64,000 nt of DNA from Microbulbifer sp. GL-2 (GCF_007183175.1 NZ_AP019807.1:4708001-4772000); one strand, 5' to 3'; counted from the stretch's first letter, positions 1-9,594 are shown. The notes: a model not told the origin generated them from the letters alone. Program-made: numbers and translations.

Positions 1-105
1 CTATAAGGATGGCCGATGTCCTCAGGCAGGCCCCTCCCCCATCAAAGCAAATATCAAACATCAACTGAGACTGGCCCCTGATTTCCCCTGCTGATACCAG
101 GGATA

Positions 106-133
106 TGATCCTACCCACCAACGACGGACACTC
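106..133 (+). repeat. IS3 left terminal inverted repeat
   Basis: Matches the reverse complement of 1333-1360 with a few mismatches; preceded by the putative target duplication ATA. Confidence 0.85.
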
Positions 134-167
134 TCTTAAGCGATAAACTACGCAGCAGAGGTGCCCT

Positions 168-467
168 ATGACAAGATCAAGTAAACCAACCAAAACCACT
201 CGTAAACAATACTCAGATGAGTATAGAAAAGATGCTCTGGCACTGGCGCTCAAGGTCGGGGTAAGCGTTGCCGCTAAACAGCTTGGGTTGCATCCTTCCC
301 AGATTTACGGATGGCGAAGTAAGGCTCAGTTACATCAGAGCCGAGGGGATGCCGAGAGAGAGCTGGCGACAGAAAATGCTCGACTTAAGCGGCAGCTGGC
401 TGAGCAGGCAGAGGAGCTGGCGATCTTAAAAAAGGCCGCAGCGTACTTTGCAAAGAGCCTGAAATGA
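168..467 (+). CDS. IS3-family transposase OrfA
   Basis: A 99-residue protein with an N-terminal helix-turn-helix of the transposase_8 type, containing the typical VSVAAKQLGLHPSQIYGWR segment. It is followed by a leucine-zipper-like coiled coil (about residues 62-90) ending in ILKKAAAYFAKSLK, which is characteristic of IS3 OrfA. OrfA binds the terminal repeats and is joined to OrfB by programmed frameshifting in this family. Its stop TGA overlaps the OrfB start (ATGA, 464-467). The length is normal and no damage is visible. Confidence 0.95.
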   Translation: MTRSSKPTKTTRKQYSDEYRKDALALALKVGVSVAAKQLGLHPSQIYGWRSKAQLHQSRGDAERELATENARLKRQLAEQAEELAILKKAAAYFAKSLK

Positions 468-1330
468 GGTACGCCTTCATGCAAAAGCACAGGCATGAAT
501 TCAGCATCAAAGCGATGGCCAAGGTATTGGGCGTATCTCGCAGTGGCTTTTATAACTGGGTGTCAAGATCGGCTGACCAATCCAAGTACCAGCAGTACCG
601 AATGCAGCTCGATAGCTTGGTACAGCAGCGCTTTATAGCCAGCAAAGAACGTAGCGGCGCCCCTCGTCTGACGAAGGAGTTGGCCAGTGAGGGGAGTAAA
701 TATAACCAGAAAACAATTGCTGCCAGCATGCATCGACAGGGCCTACGGGCTAAAGCAGGCAGGAGATATAAAGCCACAACCTACTCAAAACATGGTCTGC
801 CAGTAGCTCCAAATTTGCTCGAGCAGAACTTTAATGCTGAAGCGCCGAATCAGAAATGGGCTGGGGATATTACCTACCTACGAACGGAAGAAGGTTGGTT
901 ATATCTGGCTGTAGTGATAGACCTATATAGTCGGCTGGTTATTGGTTGGGCGATGTCAGAAACGATGACGGCTACATTGGTCTGTGACGCCCTTCAAATG
1001 GCTTTATGGCGACGTAAGAAACCTACGAATGTTATCGTGCATACAGACAGGGGAAGCCAGTATTGCTCTAAAGATTATCAATCTTTAATTACAGCGTATG
1101 ATCTGCGGTGCAGCATGAGCGCCAAAGGTAATTGCTATGATAACGCTTGTGCAGAAACATTCTTCCACTCACTTAAAGTAGAAGCAATCCATGGTAACCG
1201 CTTTCCTACAAGGCGCCTCATGAGAGAAACCGTATTTGAGTATATAGAGATAGACTACAATCGAAATCGCCTACACAGCGCCAATGGCTATCTCAGCCCT
1301 GAGGCGTTTGAGGAACAACTAGTCGCTTAG
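464..1330 (+). CDS. IS3-family transposase OrfB (DDE integrase domain)
   Basis: A 288-residue protein with an HTH_21-like N-terminus and an rve integrase core. The catalytic DDE residues are visible: Asp in WAGDITYLRTEEGW, Asp in VHTDRGSQYCS, and Glu in DNACAETFFHSLK. It overlaps orfA by 4 bp (ATGA) and stops 30 bp before the outer edge of the right inverted repeat. The product catalyses excision and insertion, usually as an OrfAB fusion made by -1 frameshifting. Intact and of normal length. Confidence 0.95.
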   Translation: MRYAFMQKHRHEFSIKAMAKVLGVSRSGFYNWVSRSADQSKYQQYRMQLDSLVQQRFIASKERSGAPRLTKELASEGSKYNQKTIAASMHRQGLRAKAGRRYKATTYSKHGLPVAPNLLEQNFNAEAPNQKWAGDITYLRTEEGWLYLAVVIDLYSRLVIGWAMSETMTATLVCDALQMALWRRKKPTNVIVHTDRGSQYCSKDYQSLITAYDLRCSMSAKGNCYDNACAETFFHSLKVEAIHGNRFPTRRLMRETVFEYIEIDYNRNRLHSANGYLSPEAFEEQLVA

Positions 1331-1332
1331 TA

Positions 1333-1360
1333 GTGTGTCCGTTGTTGATGGGTAGGATCA
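1333..1360 (-). repeat. IS3 right terminal inverted repeat
   Basis: Reverse complement resembles 106-133; followed by ATA, the presumed target duplication. Confidence 0.85.
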
Positions 1361-1712
1361 ATAAGCATAAGTAACGGCTATATCTGTCGATAGAGTATCT
1401 AAGCAGCTTTCAAACCATAGTGAAGCCAATCCTGCCATCTCAGCCCCCTGAATGCTTACCTCATAGGCGCTCATCAAGCAGGCATCTAGAAATTACCGAA
1501 TATGATCAAGGGAAAGTCATCAGGAAGCTGACTAAATTGGTTTCCAATTACACTCCGGAGGCATGACAAAGTAGGAAATATATTAAGTACTGCACAGAAA
1601 AGTTATTAAAGAAAACTAAAATGATGCCCGTAATTTTTCGGTCAAAAACAATGAGTCAATCAACGAATGCAAAATGTGCATTCACTTTAGGTAACGCATC
1701 TTCAGGCAAATT
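1361..1712. other. Non-coding stretch after the IS, possibly with a gene remnant
   Basis: No complete gene is seen. A short open stretch ending at about 1566 translates to a tail with EYDQGKVIRKLTKLVSNYTP. This faintly resembles the C-terminus of CapD/WbpM-type polysaccharide proteins and may be the end of a decayed gene; the match is weak. The last 100 bp presumably hold the promoter of the lipoprotein gene at 1713. Confidence 0.4.
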
Positions 1713-3911
1713 ATGGATAAGTTATTCAGCAAGAAACTTTTAGCACTGGCATTTACTGTCGTATTGGCTTCATGCGGTGGCGGTGGGGGCTCCTCTTCAG
1801 ATTCGGATTCCGACCCGGCTCCATCCACCGGGGGAGATGGTAGTGGTCAGGGCTCAGGAGGTGGCACAGATGGCAGTGGCACGGGCGGTAGTGGGTCAGG
1901 TAACACCACACCACTTCCAGACAATGAACCTGGCACGGTTATCGTAGGCGATATTGAAACTGCAGACCTGGGCTTTGCCCGGATTACTTCTCGGGATATC
2001 ACCCTGCCAAATGGTCAACCCAACGCTAAAGAAGTTCACGGACTACCACACTATATCTCCAGAACAGATAGCACCCAGGACGATAACCTGAAGTCAGTCC
2101 CCATGCGAAGCTACACCGCGGCTTGTGCAACCGATACCGATAAGCCTCGTATGTTTGTCTCCAAGACTATCAGCGAAGGCAGCGGAGATGATGAAGTCAC
2201 CTATGGCACAGTTTACGAGCTGCAATATAACCCCGAGACTTCGAGCTTCGATCAAACCGGCAATACCACAATACTAAAGCAGTGTTATGAGTCACACGGT
2301 ATTTCGGCCAGTGCTGATTGCTCCCGGGTCGCAGTTCTATGCAACACAGAATACCGAGCAAACGAGCGCTACGAGGTACAAGGTGACCTGGTAGAGCAAT
2401 ACGGTAGCGACTGGATGAAAATGGAGGACAATATCAGCCCGATTGATGCCCGTATTGAAAGGGATATCGGCCTGATGATATCTACCAACCACAGTCAATA
2501 TATCGGCTACTTTACCGATCATCCTACGCTGAAATTTGAGGACTTCCTGCCCGGGTTGAAAACCAACTTCCCCGATACCGATTTTGGTGATTCTCCATCC
2601 TTTAAGACCATTAAAGGTAACGAGATGCAGGAGGAGATGGCCTACATCGTCAGCCAGCTCTCAGAGACAGATTATAATGCGATGGTCGAGTATATTCGCG
2701 AGAAAGGCTATAAATACAACGACCAAATCTGGCTAATGGAGTGGGATAACAAAGCCCTCAGCGAAAAGCCCGCCGCCTATGTGGTAAACAAGATGCATGG
2801 TGGTGGACACGCAGGTGCCCAGGAGCTTATCTATGTCGAATCTGATAGCAAAGGCCGCACCAGCTATGCCTTCTCTGTAACGGCTCGGGTTTTTGACGGC
2901 AGCTATGGTGGCTCCCACTATTCCGCGGGAATGACTATTATCGATCGTGATAATTGGTCCCTAAACATGAGCGGTAGTAACAATCGGGGTTGGTATTGGC
3001 TGTGCGGCTATGGCCACGTACTAAATATCCGGGCATTCTATAATCCCGGTAATGAAAAATATGGAGCAATTTGCACCAGCGATGGTGGCAAATATTATAA
3101 AGCACGCGGATTAAATACAATTGCTATCAAGATGGAGGACACATCCTCTACTAGTAGTTTTGAAGGCAACTACAACTATCTTGTGCCTTCGGATAATGCG
3201 TTTTTCTCAAATGGTGGTGGCCACACAGTAATCCCGGTAGATGAGGACACCAACCTGTCCCTTATCGTCTCCCCCAAATATATTGATGACGCGGAAATGA
3301 ATCGCTTCCTGCAAAGCGAATACGGTATTGATACAAGTAGTGGCGGCCCCTTTGACGAGCAGTGCTCCGATAACACCAACTGCTTCTTTTCCTATATGTC
3401 GAGCAGCAGCAATCCAACCATTTCCAGGCAAGGCCTGCGCAGTGGTGATGCTCTGGACTCCTCCTCGTTAACCCGTATTGGTATTGCCAAAGTGGATGGT
3501 AACGGAAGTATTGAAGGTGAAGGGTTTAAATGGTTAGTAGAAGAGCCTGACTGTCAAATCAGCGATCCGCAACTTATCGACTTGAAAAATGGCCGCTACC
3601 TGTTTGGTTACGCTCAATTCCAATGTATCTCCGATAACCTGTCATACAATCGCAGCTCTGCTAAAAATGGTGCAATGCGTATGCTGGTCCCTAAAGCGTA
3701 CTATGTTATGGAAATTGACGCAGACCTTAACGTATTGCAAGGCCCAGTCAAACTGACAAAGTATGGCTGGGGCGGCCTTGATGAACCCGTTTTCCTTGGC
3801 AACGGTAAAGTGGCTTGGTCTTACATCAAAAATCCCACCTATGATAATTACGGAGGTGGCAAGCAAAATGTATGGCAAGCGATGATTTACCACTCAAATA
3901 GTGCCAACTAA
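1713..3911 (+). CDS. Large surface lipoprotein of unknown function
   Basis: A 732-residue protein with a lipoprotein signal peptide: a KK-containing n-region, a hydrophobic core and lipobox LASC, with Cys at 21. A run of glycines and a Gly/Ser/Asp-rich low-complexity linker (residues 22-75) follow, as commonly seen in lipoproteins displayed on the cell surface. The remainder is a long beta-rich region with recurring Gly-His motifs (HGGGHAG, GGSHYSAG, GGGHTVIP) and several Cys. This may be a propeller-like fold, but I do not recognise the family. It lies just upstream of, and on the same strand as, the TonB-dependent receptor and thioredoxin genes, though a clear terminator at 3946 separates them. 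A role as an accessory surface protein for the same substrate is only a guess. Confidence 0.8.
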   Translation: MDKLFSKKLLALAFTVVLASCGGGGGSSSDSDSDPAPSTGGDGSGQGSGGGTDGSGTGGSGSGNTTPLPDNEPGTVIVGDIETADLGFARITSRDITLPNGQPNAKEVHGLPHYISRTDSTQDDNLKSVPMRSYTAACATDTDKPRMFVSKTISEGSGDDEVTYGTVYELQYNPETSSFDQTGNTTILKQCYESHGISASADCSRVAVLCNTEYRANERYEVQGDLVEQYGSDWMKMEDNISPIDARIERDIGLMISTNHSQYIGYFTDHPTLKFEDFLPGLKTNFPDTDFGDSPSFKTIKGNEMQEEMAYIVSQLSETDYNAMVEYIREKGYKYNDQIWLMEWDNKALSEKPAAYVVNKMHGGGHAGAQELIYVESDSKGRTSYAFSVTARVFDGSYGGSHYSAGMTIIDRDNWSLNMSGSNNRGWYWLCGYGHVLNIRAFYNPGNEKYGAICTSDGGKYYKARGLNTIAIKMEDTSSTSSFEGNYNYLVPSDNAFFSNGGGHTVIPVDEDTNLSLIVSPKYIDDAEMNRFLQSEYGIDTSSGGPFDEQCSDNTNCFFSYMSSSSNPTISRQGLRSGDALDSSSLTRIGIAKVDGNGSIEGEGFKWLVEEPDCQISDPQLIDLKNGRYLFGYAQFQCISDNLSYNRSSAKNGAMRMLVPKAYYVMEIDADLNVLQGPVKLTKYGWGGLDEPVFLGNGKVAWSYIKNPTYDNYGGGKQNVWQAMIYHSNSAN

Positions 3912-3945
3912 CTGAGTAGCAGTAACTCACGTCCAACTCAATAGA

Positions 3946-3971
3946 ATGGAGAGCCCTGCTCTCCATTTTTT
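3946..3971 (+). terminator. Rho-independent terminator of the lipoprotein gene
   Basis: Stem ATGGAGAG / CTCTCCAT with a 5-nt loop, followed directly by a T run; 34 bp after the stop at 3911. Confidence 0.9.
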
Positions 3972-4308
3972 ATAGGGAAGTCCGTTTTCCCTGGCTCATC
4001 GACTCTTTAAGTCTTTCTGATGGCTCTTATACTTTCCTGAAGACTTAATATTCAGGAGACCTAAATCGCTATCGCTTTTGAGGCAATTTCAATATCAAGG
4101 TCGAGATGCTCTACCTATTCACCATACCGGTGTGTCCCAGGTTACTTTCTTTCCCACAAGTACTAAAAGCATACTTCCTGGCTTGGCCGGATTAGGTACC
4201 CAGCCATATAAGCCCTGCATCGTAGAAAACTACCACCTTTGCCCACTTGAAACACGAATGAGAAACATTATCATGTAGGAGAAGTTAATTCCCGGGAAAT
4301 TACCCCTC
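3972..4308. other. Intergenic region upstream of the TonB receptor
   Basis: About 340 bp without a supportable gene. It presumably holds the promoter of the receptor operon. No canonical Shine-Dalgarno stands directly before the receptor ATG, and no Fur-like or other known operator was recognised. Confidence 0.5.
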
Positions 4309-6423
4309 ATGTTTCGCAAAAGCTTGATAGCACTCGCCCTAACCGCAGCAATCCCTGCCTCTTTTACCAGCGACAACGCTACCGGCCAGTCCCAATCCTC
4401 CGTAATGGAAGAAACCGTGGTAGTGGGTGTACGCCAACGTCTATATGAGCGCGGCGCCCTTTTGGATGCCATACAAAAGACTGAAGTCGTAGACGAGAGC
4501 CTGATCAAGTCCCTACAAGCGGTAAACCTGACGGATGCCATTGAGAATTCCCCCGGTGTACGGGTTTCCAATGAGTGTTCTATGTGCGGGGTTAAGCGGA
4601 TAATGCTGAATGGTATGCGTGGGGAGCACTCCACCATCCTCACCGACGGCGTTCCCTTGCACACCATGATGGCTGGCTACTACGCGGTAGATGCACTGGC
4701 CACCACCGGCATCTCACGTATCGAAGTGGCCCGCGGTGCTGGCGCATCACTGCTGGCACCCGAAGCAATCGGCGGAACCATCAATGTGATTTCCAAGGAG
4801 TTAGAAGAAACTGGCGTCAATATAAATGCCTCCATGGAGGACAACGACAGTTATTTTCTTGGCTTGATGGCAGGCTATCTAAGCGATGATGAACGTACCC
4901 GCACATCGCTGGTCATCCAGGATGACAAACATCACCAGATGGACAACGATGATAACGGCGTCAGCGAAGCACCGTTACAGGAAAATACCAGTTACGTGGT
5001 GCGTCTCTCGCAAGACCTGAGCGAAAGGGACAACCTGATCCTTCGCACGGCATACACCGACTCCAATATTTTTGGTGGACCCCAGGGAGACAGCATTGGC
5101 TCAGTCTTGCACGGATACGATGGTGTGGAGTCTGGCCACTTATTTGTCGACGACGATGTGCAACAACAATATATCGGTAAACCCTGGGAAACCACCGAAT
5201 GGATCGCCACCACCCGCAGTGAAATTTCCGGCAGCTGGCTACACGAATTTAACGAGTCCTATAACACTTTGCTGACAGTTGCCTGGTCTGAGCATAAACA
5301 GGACTCCTTTTACGAGGGGTTCGACTACAGCGCTACCGACACGCTCAATTACTTCGACCTGCGCAATAACCTGATCCTGAATGACCAGCATATGCTGACG
5401 TTTGGTCTCGACCTTCGCGATGAATCCATGCGCTCCGACTCTGCTGCAGGAGAGGAAAGCGGCAACTACATCGAAGATAGTTTCGACTACCAAACTACCG
5501 GCCTTTACCTGCAGGATACCTGGACAGTTTCACCAGACCTCGAAGTGGCACTGGCCATACGCCTGGATAATGCCAAAGCCGATTTCGTCGCCGAGCAAAA
5601 ACTTGGCACTGAAATCGATGAAACCGTGGTGGCCCCACGCATAGACCTGCGCTATCTCCACTATGATCAGTGGACCTCCCGGGTAGCACTGGGGCGCGGT
5701 TACCGAGCCCCCCTTTCTTTCTTCGAAACAGATCACGGCATCCTTGATGCTGGAGACGGCTTCGCCATTGAAATTGAAAGCCTGGAGAAATCTCTATCTG
5801 CAACTTATGCGCTGAGCTTCGAAGGAGAGCGCCTTAACAGCACCCTGTCATTGGCATTTACCGAGGTAGATAACCTCGCCGCATTAAGTGAAACCGAGGA
5901 CGGGGTACCGCTGCTTACCCAAATGCAGGAAAACGCCTCAGTAGGTGCCGCCGACATTACTCTCAGCTATGCACTGAACGACAATCTTTCCATCGGCGGC
6001 ACTCTGGAGACCTACGACTACGATGATGTTTTCCGGGAATCCTTTGCCATTGCCCCAGTGGAGCAACGTGCGCTATTCAATCTGGATTACAAAGCCGATT
6101 ACTGGATGCTATACGCCAGCGCCACCTGGATCGGATCTCGTGACCTGGCTGAATTTGGCTACGAAGGCTTTAACCAGCTGGGCGATTCCACACTTAAGAG
6201 CACAAACGCAGACGCCTATTGGACACTGGATTTGAAATTAACGTTTGATGTCAGTGAAAACCTCAGCCTGTACCTAGGTAGCAATAACCTGACGGATTAC
6301 ACCCAGGTCGAGGAAGGAGAGACACCGCTATTCTGGGATGCCAGTGGTGCCTACGACGTAGCCTATATCTATGGCCCCCTGCGCGGCCGTGAATTCTACC
6401 TGGGCTTCGACTGGAACCTGTAA
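4309..6423 (+). CDS. TonB-dependent outer-membrane receptor with a CxxC plug motif
   Basis: A 704-residue outer-membrane receptor that would import a ligand using TonB energy. It has a signal peptide (residues 1 to about 26), a TonB-box-like ETVVVG (about 35-40) and a plug domain (about 55-160) with the typical GVPLHTMMAGYY and RGAGASLLAPEAIGGTINVI segments. A 22-strand-type barrel follows, ending in an aromatic-rich strand closing FYLGFDWNL. Unusually, the plug carries Cys90 and Cys93 in NECSMCGVKR, just before the LNGMRGEHSTILTDG segment. Receptors with a similar Cys pair occur in other phyla, but the substrate here is not known. It is coupled to the next gene by a TAATG overlap. A metal or thiol-reactive ligand is possible; this is inference. 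Confidence 0.92.
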   Translation: MFRKSLIALALTAAIPASFTSDNATGQSQSSVMEETVVVGVRQRLYERGALLDAIQKTEVVDESLIKSLQAVNLTDAIENSPGVRVSNECSMCGVKRIMLNGMRGEHSTILTDGVPLHTMMAGYYAVDALATTGISRIEVARGAGASLLAPEAIGGTINVISKELEETGVNINASMEDNDSYFLGLMAGYLSDDERTRTSLVIQDDKHHQMDNDDNGVSEAPLQENTSYVVRLSQDLSERDNLILRTAYTDSNIFGGPQGDSIGSVLHGYDGVESGHLFVDDDVQQQYIGKPWETTEWIATTRSEISGSWLHEFNESYNTLLTVAWSEHKQDSFYEGFDYSATDTLNYFDLRNNLILNDQHMLTFGLDLRDESMRSDSAAGEESGNYIEDSFDYQTTGLYLQDTWTVSPDLEVALAIRLDNAKADFVAEQKLGTEIDETVVAPRIDLRYLHYDQWTSRVALGRGYRAPLSFFETDHGILDAGDGFAIEIESLEKSLSATYALSFEGERLNSTLSLAFTEVDNLAALSETEDGVPLLTQMQENASVGAADITLSYALNDNLSIGGTLETYDYDDVFRESFAIAPVEQRALFNLDYKADYWMLYASATWIGSRDLAEFGYEGFNQLGDSTLKSTNADAYWTLDLKLTFDVSENLSLYLGSNNLTDYTQVEEGETPLFWDASGAYDVAYIYGPLRGREFYLGFDWNL

Positions 6424-6968
6424 TGCGAGTCTGGCTTGCACTTCTCACACTTCTGTTCGCGTCCACTGGCGCGGCAGAAGCTCCCATTTCCTTATACGAT
6501 TTTGAACTGCGCAGCCTCGCCGGGCCTGAGCGTATCAACTTGCAGCACTTCAAAAACAAGCCAAGCCTGATGGTACTGGTAGAACCCAACTGCCCCTGGT
6601 GTTTTCGCCAGGTTCGCGCGCTCAACCGACTATTGCACACGTGCTCACAACAGTTCCAACCTATCGGCCTGGGTATCAACGGATCGCGCAAAGCACTACT
6701 GGCTGAGTATCGAAAGTTGCGCCCGGAATTTCCTACGTTACAAGCGAGCCGCCAACTCCGCCAAGCGCTGGGCGATATTCCCGGCACTCCCTTTAGCTTG
6801 CTGGTAGCACCTAACGGCAAGCCGCTGCGCTGGCTAAGGGGTTATATTCCTGATGAGCAATTGCAGCCCATTCTGGAACAAAGCTTTGGCTTTACCTGTG
6901 ATAATACTTCTCAAGAAACTTCATCAATTGAACGATTAAGTTTTGCCCCTGGAGAAGCGCAAGGATAG
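6423..6968 (+). CDS. Secreted thioredoxin-like (TlpA/redoxin) protein
   Basis: A 181-residue protein with a signal peptide (cleavage near residue 18) and a thioredoxin/AhpC-TSA fold. The redox motif is Cys57-Pro-Trp-Cys60 in EPNCPWCFRQV, and the cis-Pro loop appears as IPGTPFSLLV. The first base of its ATG is the last base of the receptor stop codon (TAATG), so the two are translated from one message. The periplasmic location and CPWC motif suggest a thiol-disulfide or metal-handling job linked to the CxxC-bearing receptor; that link is inferred from context. A further Cys lies near the C-terminus (TCDNTSQ). Confidence 0.88.
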   Translation: MRVWLALLTLLFASTGAAEAPISLYDFELRSLAGPERINLQHFKNKPSLMVLVEPNCPWCFRQVRALNRLLHTCSQQFQPIGLGINGSRKALLAEYRKLRPEFPTLQASRQLRQALGDIPGTPFSLLVAPNGKPLRWLRGYIPDEQLQPILEQSFGFTCDNTSQETSSIERLSFAPGEAQG

Positions 6969-7129
6969 ATGGAAAAACAGTCAAACTTTTTCCATTAATT
7001 ACTCTACTAAGTGCGCGGCGTTTGTTTTCGAGAGAAGAATTATTTCCAGTGAAAATGGTGCTTACGCTAATACTCCACCGTGGATACTCTAATATCCAGG
7101 GTAACTAGTAGCTGCCAGTAAGCCAAACC

Positions 7130-8512
7130 ATGACAATGTCTCTACGCCAGCTCTCAGAGTTGGTCCGTAAAAGAAAGATCACAGCGACATCCTTAATTGA
7201 AGAAGCCTGCGATAATGCGGTTGCCCACTCAGAGCTGGATGCTTTTATCTGCCTGGATAGGCAGGGCGCATTACAGAAAGCACAGCGCATTGATAACGAA
7301 CTGAAAGAAGGCAGCAATAACAGGCCTCTTGCTGGTATTCCCATCGTCGTCAAAGACAATATCAATGTGAGAGGTATGCAAACTACTGCGGGCACGCCTG
7401 GTATGAACTTCAAGGCCAAGAGTTCTGCCCCAATAATTGAGAGTCTAGAGAAGGCCGGAGCTATCGTCATTGGAAAAACCAATTTGCACGAACTCGCCTT
7501 CGGCGTAACCTCTAATAACGCCGCCTATGGCGCTGTCAGAAATCCTTGGGACAAATCCTGCTTTCCAGGTGGTTCATCCGGGGGAACCGCAGCAGCCATT
7601 GCCGCCGGGGTCGTATCAGCAGGCCTGGGCACGGATACCGCCGGTTCAATCAGGCTGCCAGCAGCCCTCACAGGAATTGTGGGCTTTCGACCATCCACTG
7701 GCTGCCTCAGCACCGAGGGCATAGTGCCCTCTGTACCAGCGTTTGATACCCCAGGCCCCATGGCCGCCAACGTAGAGGATACCGCCTATCTGTTTGAGAT
7801 ATTAACAGGAGCTGCCCTACCCCAGGCAAAGCCACTCAATCAGCTGCGCCTGGGACTTGCCCACCCGCTATTTGATAATCTCTCACCAGGTGTATACCAA
7901 GCTTTTAAAGCTGCGTTACATTCCCTTAACTACGCGGGAACTACCTTAATAGAAGTCGACTTATCCTCGTTAGTAAGCGCAGTTCTTGATGTAGGGTTTC
8001 CTATTGGATTTCATCAAATGAAAACCGCTATGACCCAATTCCTGGCGAGCTACCAGCCTAACACCCAACTAGCTGAGTTGGTTACAATGATCAAAAGTAA
8101 AGATGTAAAGGCTGTCTATCAGGAGTCGGTACTGGGCCCCAACGCACCATCAACTGCCGACTATCAGAGCGCTTTAAATAAGGTGCCTGGAGTGCGCGAC
8201 AGCTACCTGAAAATCATCCAGCAGCACCAACTAGACGCGATTGTATTCCCAACTGCACCAATTGAGGCTCAACCCATTAGCACGTCATCTAACCAACTGG
8301 AACTGAACGGAAAAATGGTTCCGACTCTGGATACGCTGATACACAACAATGTCATAGCAGCAGTCACCGGTGCTCCGGGAATAAGCATCCCCATTGGGCG
8401 AGGCAATAATGGCTTACCGGTAGGGCTGGAACTGGATGGAGTGCCCGGCGCAGACTTAACACTTCTAGCCATAGCGAGGGAAATCGAACGAGCGATAAAA
8501 CCGCTAACCTAA
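7130..8512 (+). CDS. Amidase signature family hydrolase (indoleacetamide hydrolase-like)
   Basis: A 460-residue cytoplasmic amidase of the AS family. The Ser-cisSer-Lys catalytic triad is visible: Lys75 in VVKDNI, Ser149 in FPGGSSGGT, and Ser173 in TDTAGSIRLPA (spacing of 24 between the two serines, as in the family). The sequence resembles indoleacetamide hydrolase and GatA-like amidases. No gatB or gatC is adjacent, so it is not the tRNA amidotransferase subunit. It stands alone with 160 bp upstream and a long gene-poor stretch downstream. The start at 7130 has a second Met at codon 3; either could be used. The substrate cannot be told from sequence alone. Confidence 0.9.
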   Translation: MTMSLRQLSELVRKRKITATSLIEEACDNAVAHSELDAFICLDRQGALQKAQRIDNELKEGSNNRPLAGIPIVVKDNINVRGMQTTAGTPGMNFKAKSSAPIIESLEKAGAIVIGKTNLHELAFGVTSNNAAYGAVRNPWDKSCFPGGSSGGTAAAIAAGVVSAGLGTDTAGSIRLPAALTGIVGFRPSTGCLSTEGIVPSVPAFDTPGPMAANVEDTAYLFEILTGAALPQAKPLNQLRLGLAHPLFDNLSPGVYQAFKAALHSLNYAGTTLIEVDLSSLVSAVLDVGFPIGFHQMKTAMTQFLASYQPNTQLAELVTMIKSKDVKAVYQESVLGPNAPSTADYQSALNKVPGVRDSYLKIIQQHQLDAIVFPTAPIEAQPISTSSNQLELNGKMVPTLDTLIHNNVIAAVTGAPGISIPIGRGNNGLPVGLELDGVPGADLTLLAIAREIERAIKPLT

Positions 8513-9411
8513 ATCAACGCTTAGTATCCTTTCCCAAGGCATATTCGCCACGATTTTTCAGGTATTTCTATTACTATTGCTCGACAAATAACAGCAAACC
8601 TTTTTTCAATTAAAGGAACCTACGTATTAACGTTAGCCAGCAGCTCAGAACTCGGCTTGATACTCTGGCACAGAGTATCGAAGGGGCGAAACTGCAGCTT
8701 TGTTGTAAGTTATCGCTTCGTCGTTTAAGTGGAGGCTCAAAAGCCAACTTTATACGTAAAATCACTTTCAGTACCGGTATTCTTCAATATCGCCAACAAA
8801 CGATCAATATTGGTAAATTTAATTTTGAGCTCTAAAGCTGAAACCAATAAAAGTATCAAGTTAACCTGTAATCCTTAAAAGAAAATTTAAGATTCCCTAC
8901 ACGAGAACCAAAATATAGGCACGAAAATGATCTTAATGGATTTTATTAAGTTTGTTTTAGTGTCAAAGCTGCGTAGAATTGGTAGATATTTATCGGTATT
9001 TTGGGTTGTAACTGAGCGAGCTTCAATCGGCACATAGCTCAAGATTAAAAAGCCCAAAACCTTTCCAAATGATCCATTTCCTTATAGGAGAACAGTAGCG
9101 TGCCGTAAGAGTAAGTAAAAGGCGCTGACCCAGGGTGCTACCAACACCAGGGGCCAGCTAACCAAATTGATATTCAGAGTATCAAAGTGGCTATATGCAT
9201 AGTACGCTAGAAACCCGCTCGTCTTCAATAAAGTCGAGTACATTCAGCAGCTTGGAGCGATTCCCCAAGCTCTGGGAGCGTAGCGCCCGCCTTTTCTTCT
9301 TTTGCCCCTACCGTTCTCGTGCCCCACCTCACATTTCCTGCAAACACGACTTTCAAAGCTTCCCCATTGCGGAATGCCGACCCACTGCTTGAGCCTCAGT
9401 AGGAATTGAAT
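8513..9411. other. 900-bp gene-poor region before csrA
   Basis: No convincing coding sequence on either strand. A perfect 9-bp hairpin lies at 8659-8679. A small open frame at 9195-9392 has no family resemblance and no ribosome site that stands out. The region may hold decayed sequence plus the csrA promoter. Confidence 0.5.
8659..8679. repeat. Perfect hairpin in intergenic region
   Basis: GATACTCTG and CAGAGTATC separated by GCA. There is no T tract on either side, so it is not a standard terminator. Could be a protein site or RNA hairpin. Confidence 0.5.
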
Positions 9412-9594
9412 ATGTTAATCTTGAAGCGCCGGACTGGCGAAAATCTAAGAATCGGAACAAATGTAACTGTCACAGTCTTGGAAGTTAAAGGTAATCAGGT
9501 AAAGATAGGAATACATGCACCTAAGTCCCTAGCCGTTCACCGTGAAGAGATTTATGTGCGGATCAAGAAAGAAATGGGCACTGGCGGTCGTTGA
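9412..9594 (+). CDS. csrA: Carbon storage regulator CsrA/RsmA
   Basis: A 60-residue RNA-binding regulator starting MLILKRRTGENLRIG with the core KGNQVKIGIHAPKSLAVHREEIY. This matches CsrA, a dimer that binds GGA motifs in leader RNAs and blocks or stabilises translation. I chose the ATG at 9412 rather than the TTG two codons upstream because AGGA at 9401-9404 is well spaced for it and the family begins MLIL. Key RNA-contact residues (Leu4, Arg6-Arg7, Arg46) are present. No obvious flagellar or other partner genes adjoin it, which suggests an accessory CsrA copy. The reading frame after the stop stays open for about 69 codons (see findings). Confidence 0.93.
   Translation: MLILKRRTGENLRIGTNVTVTVLEVKGNQVKIGIHAPKSLAVHREEIYVRIKKEMGTGGR

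Larger units (their letters stand above)
106..1360 (+). mobile_element. Complete IS3-family insertion sequence
   Basis: A 1,255-bp element bounded by imperfect inverted repeats of about 28 bp. The left end begins TGATCCTACCCACCAACGAC and the right end, read on the other strand, begins TGATCCTACCCATCAACAAC. The trinucleotide ATA lies directly outside both ends (103-105 and 1361-1363), fitting the 3-bp target duplication typical of IS3 elements. It carries an intact orfA and orfB in the usual arrangement, so it is probably still mobile. A degraded copy of its left end lies at 40161-40322 in this window. Confidence 0.95.

Noticed and set aside
1487..1566. C-terminus of a CapD/WbpM-like protein after the IS3 element
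   Set aside because: Likeness rests on about 20 residues and there is no upstream coding sequence, so the identity is too weak to list as a gene.
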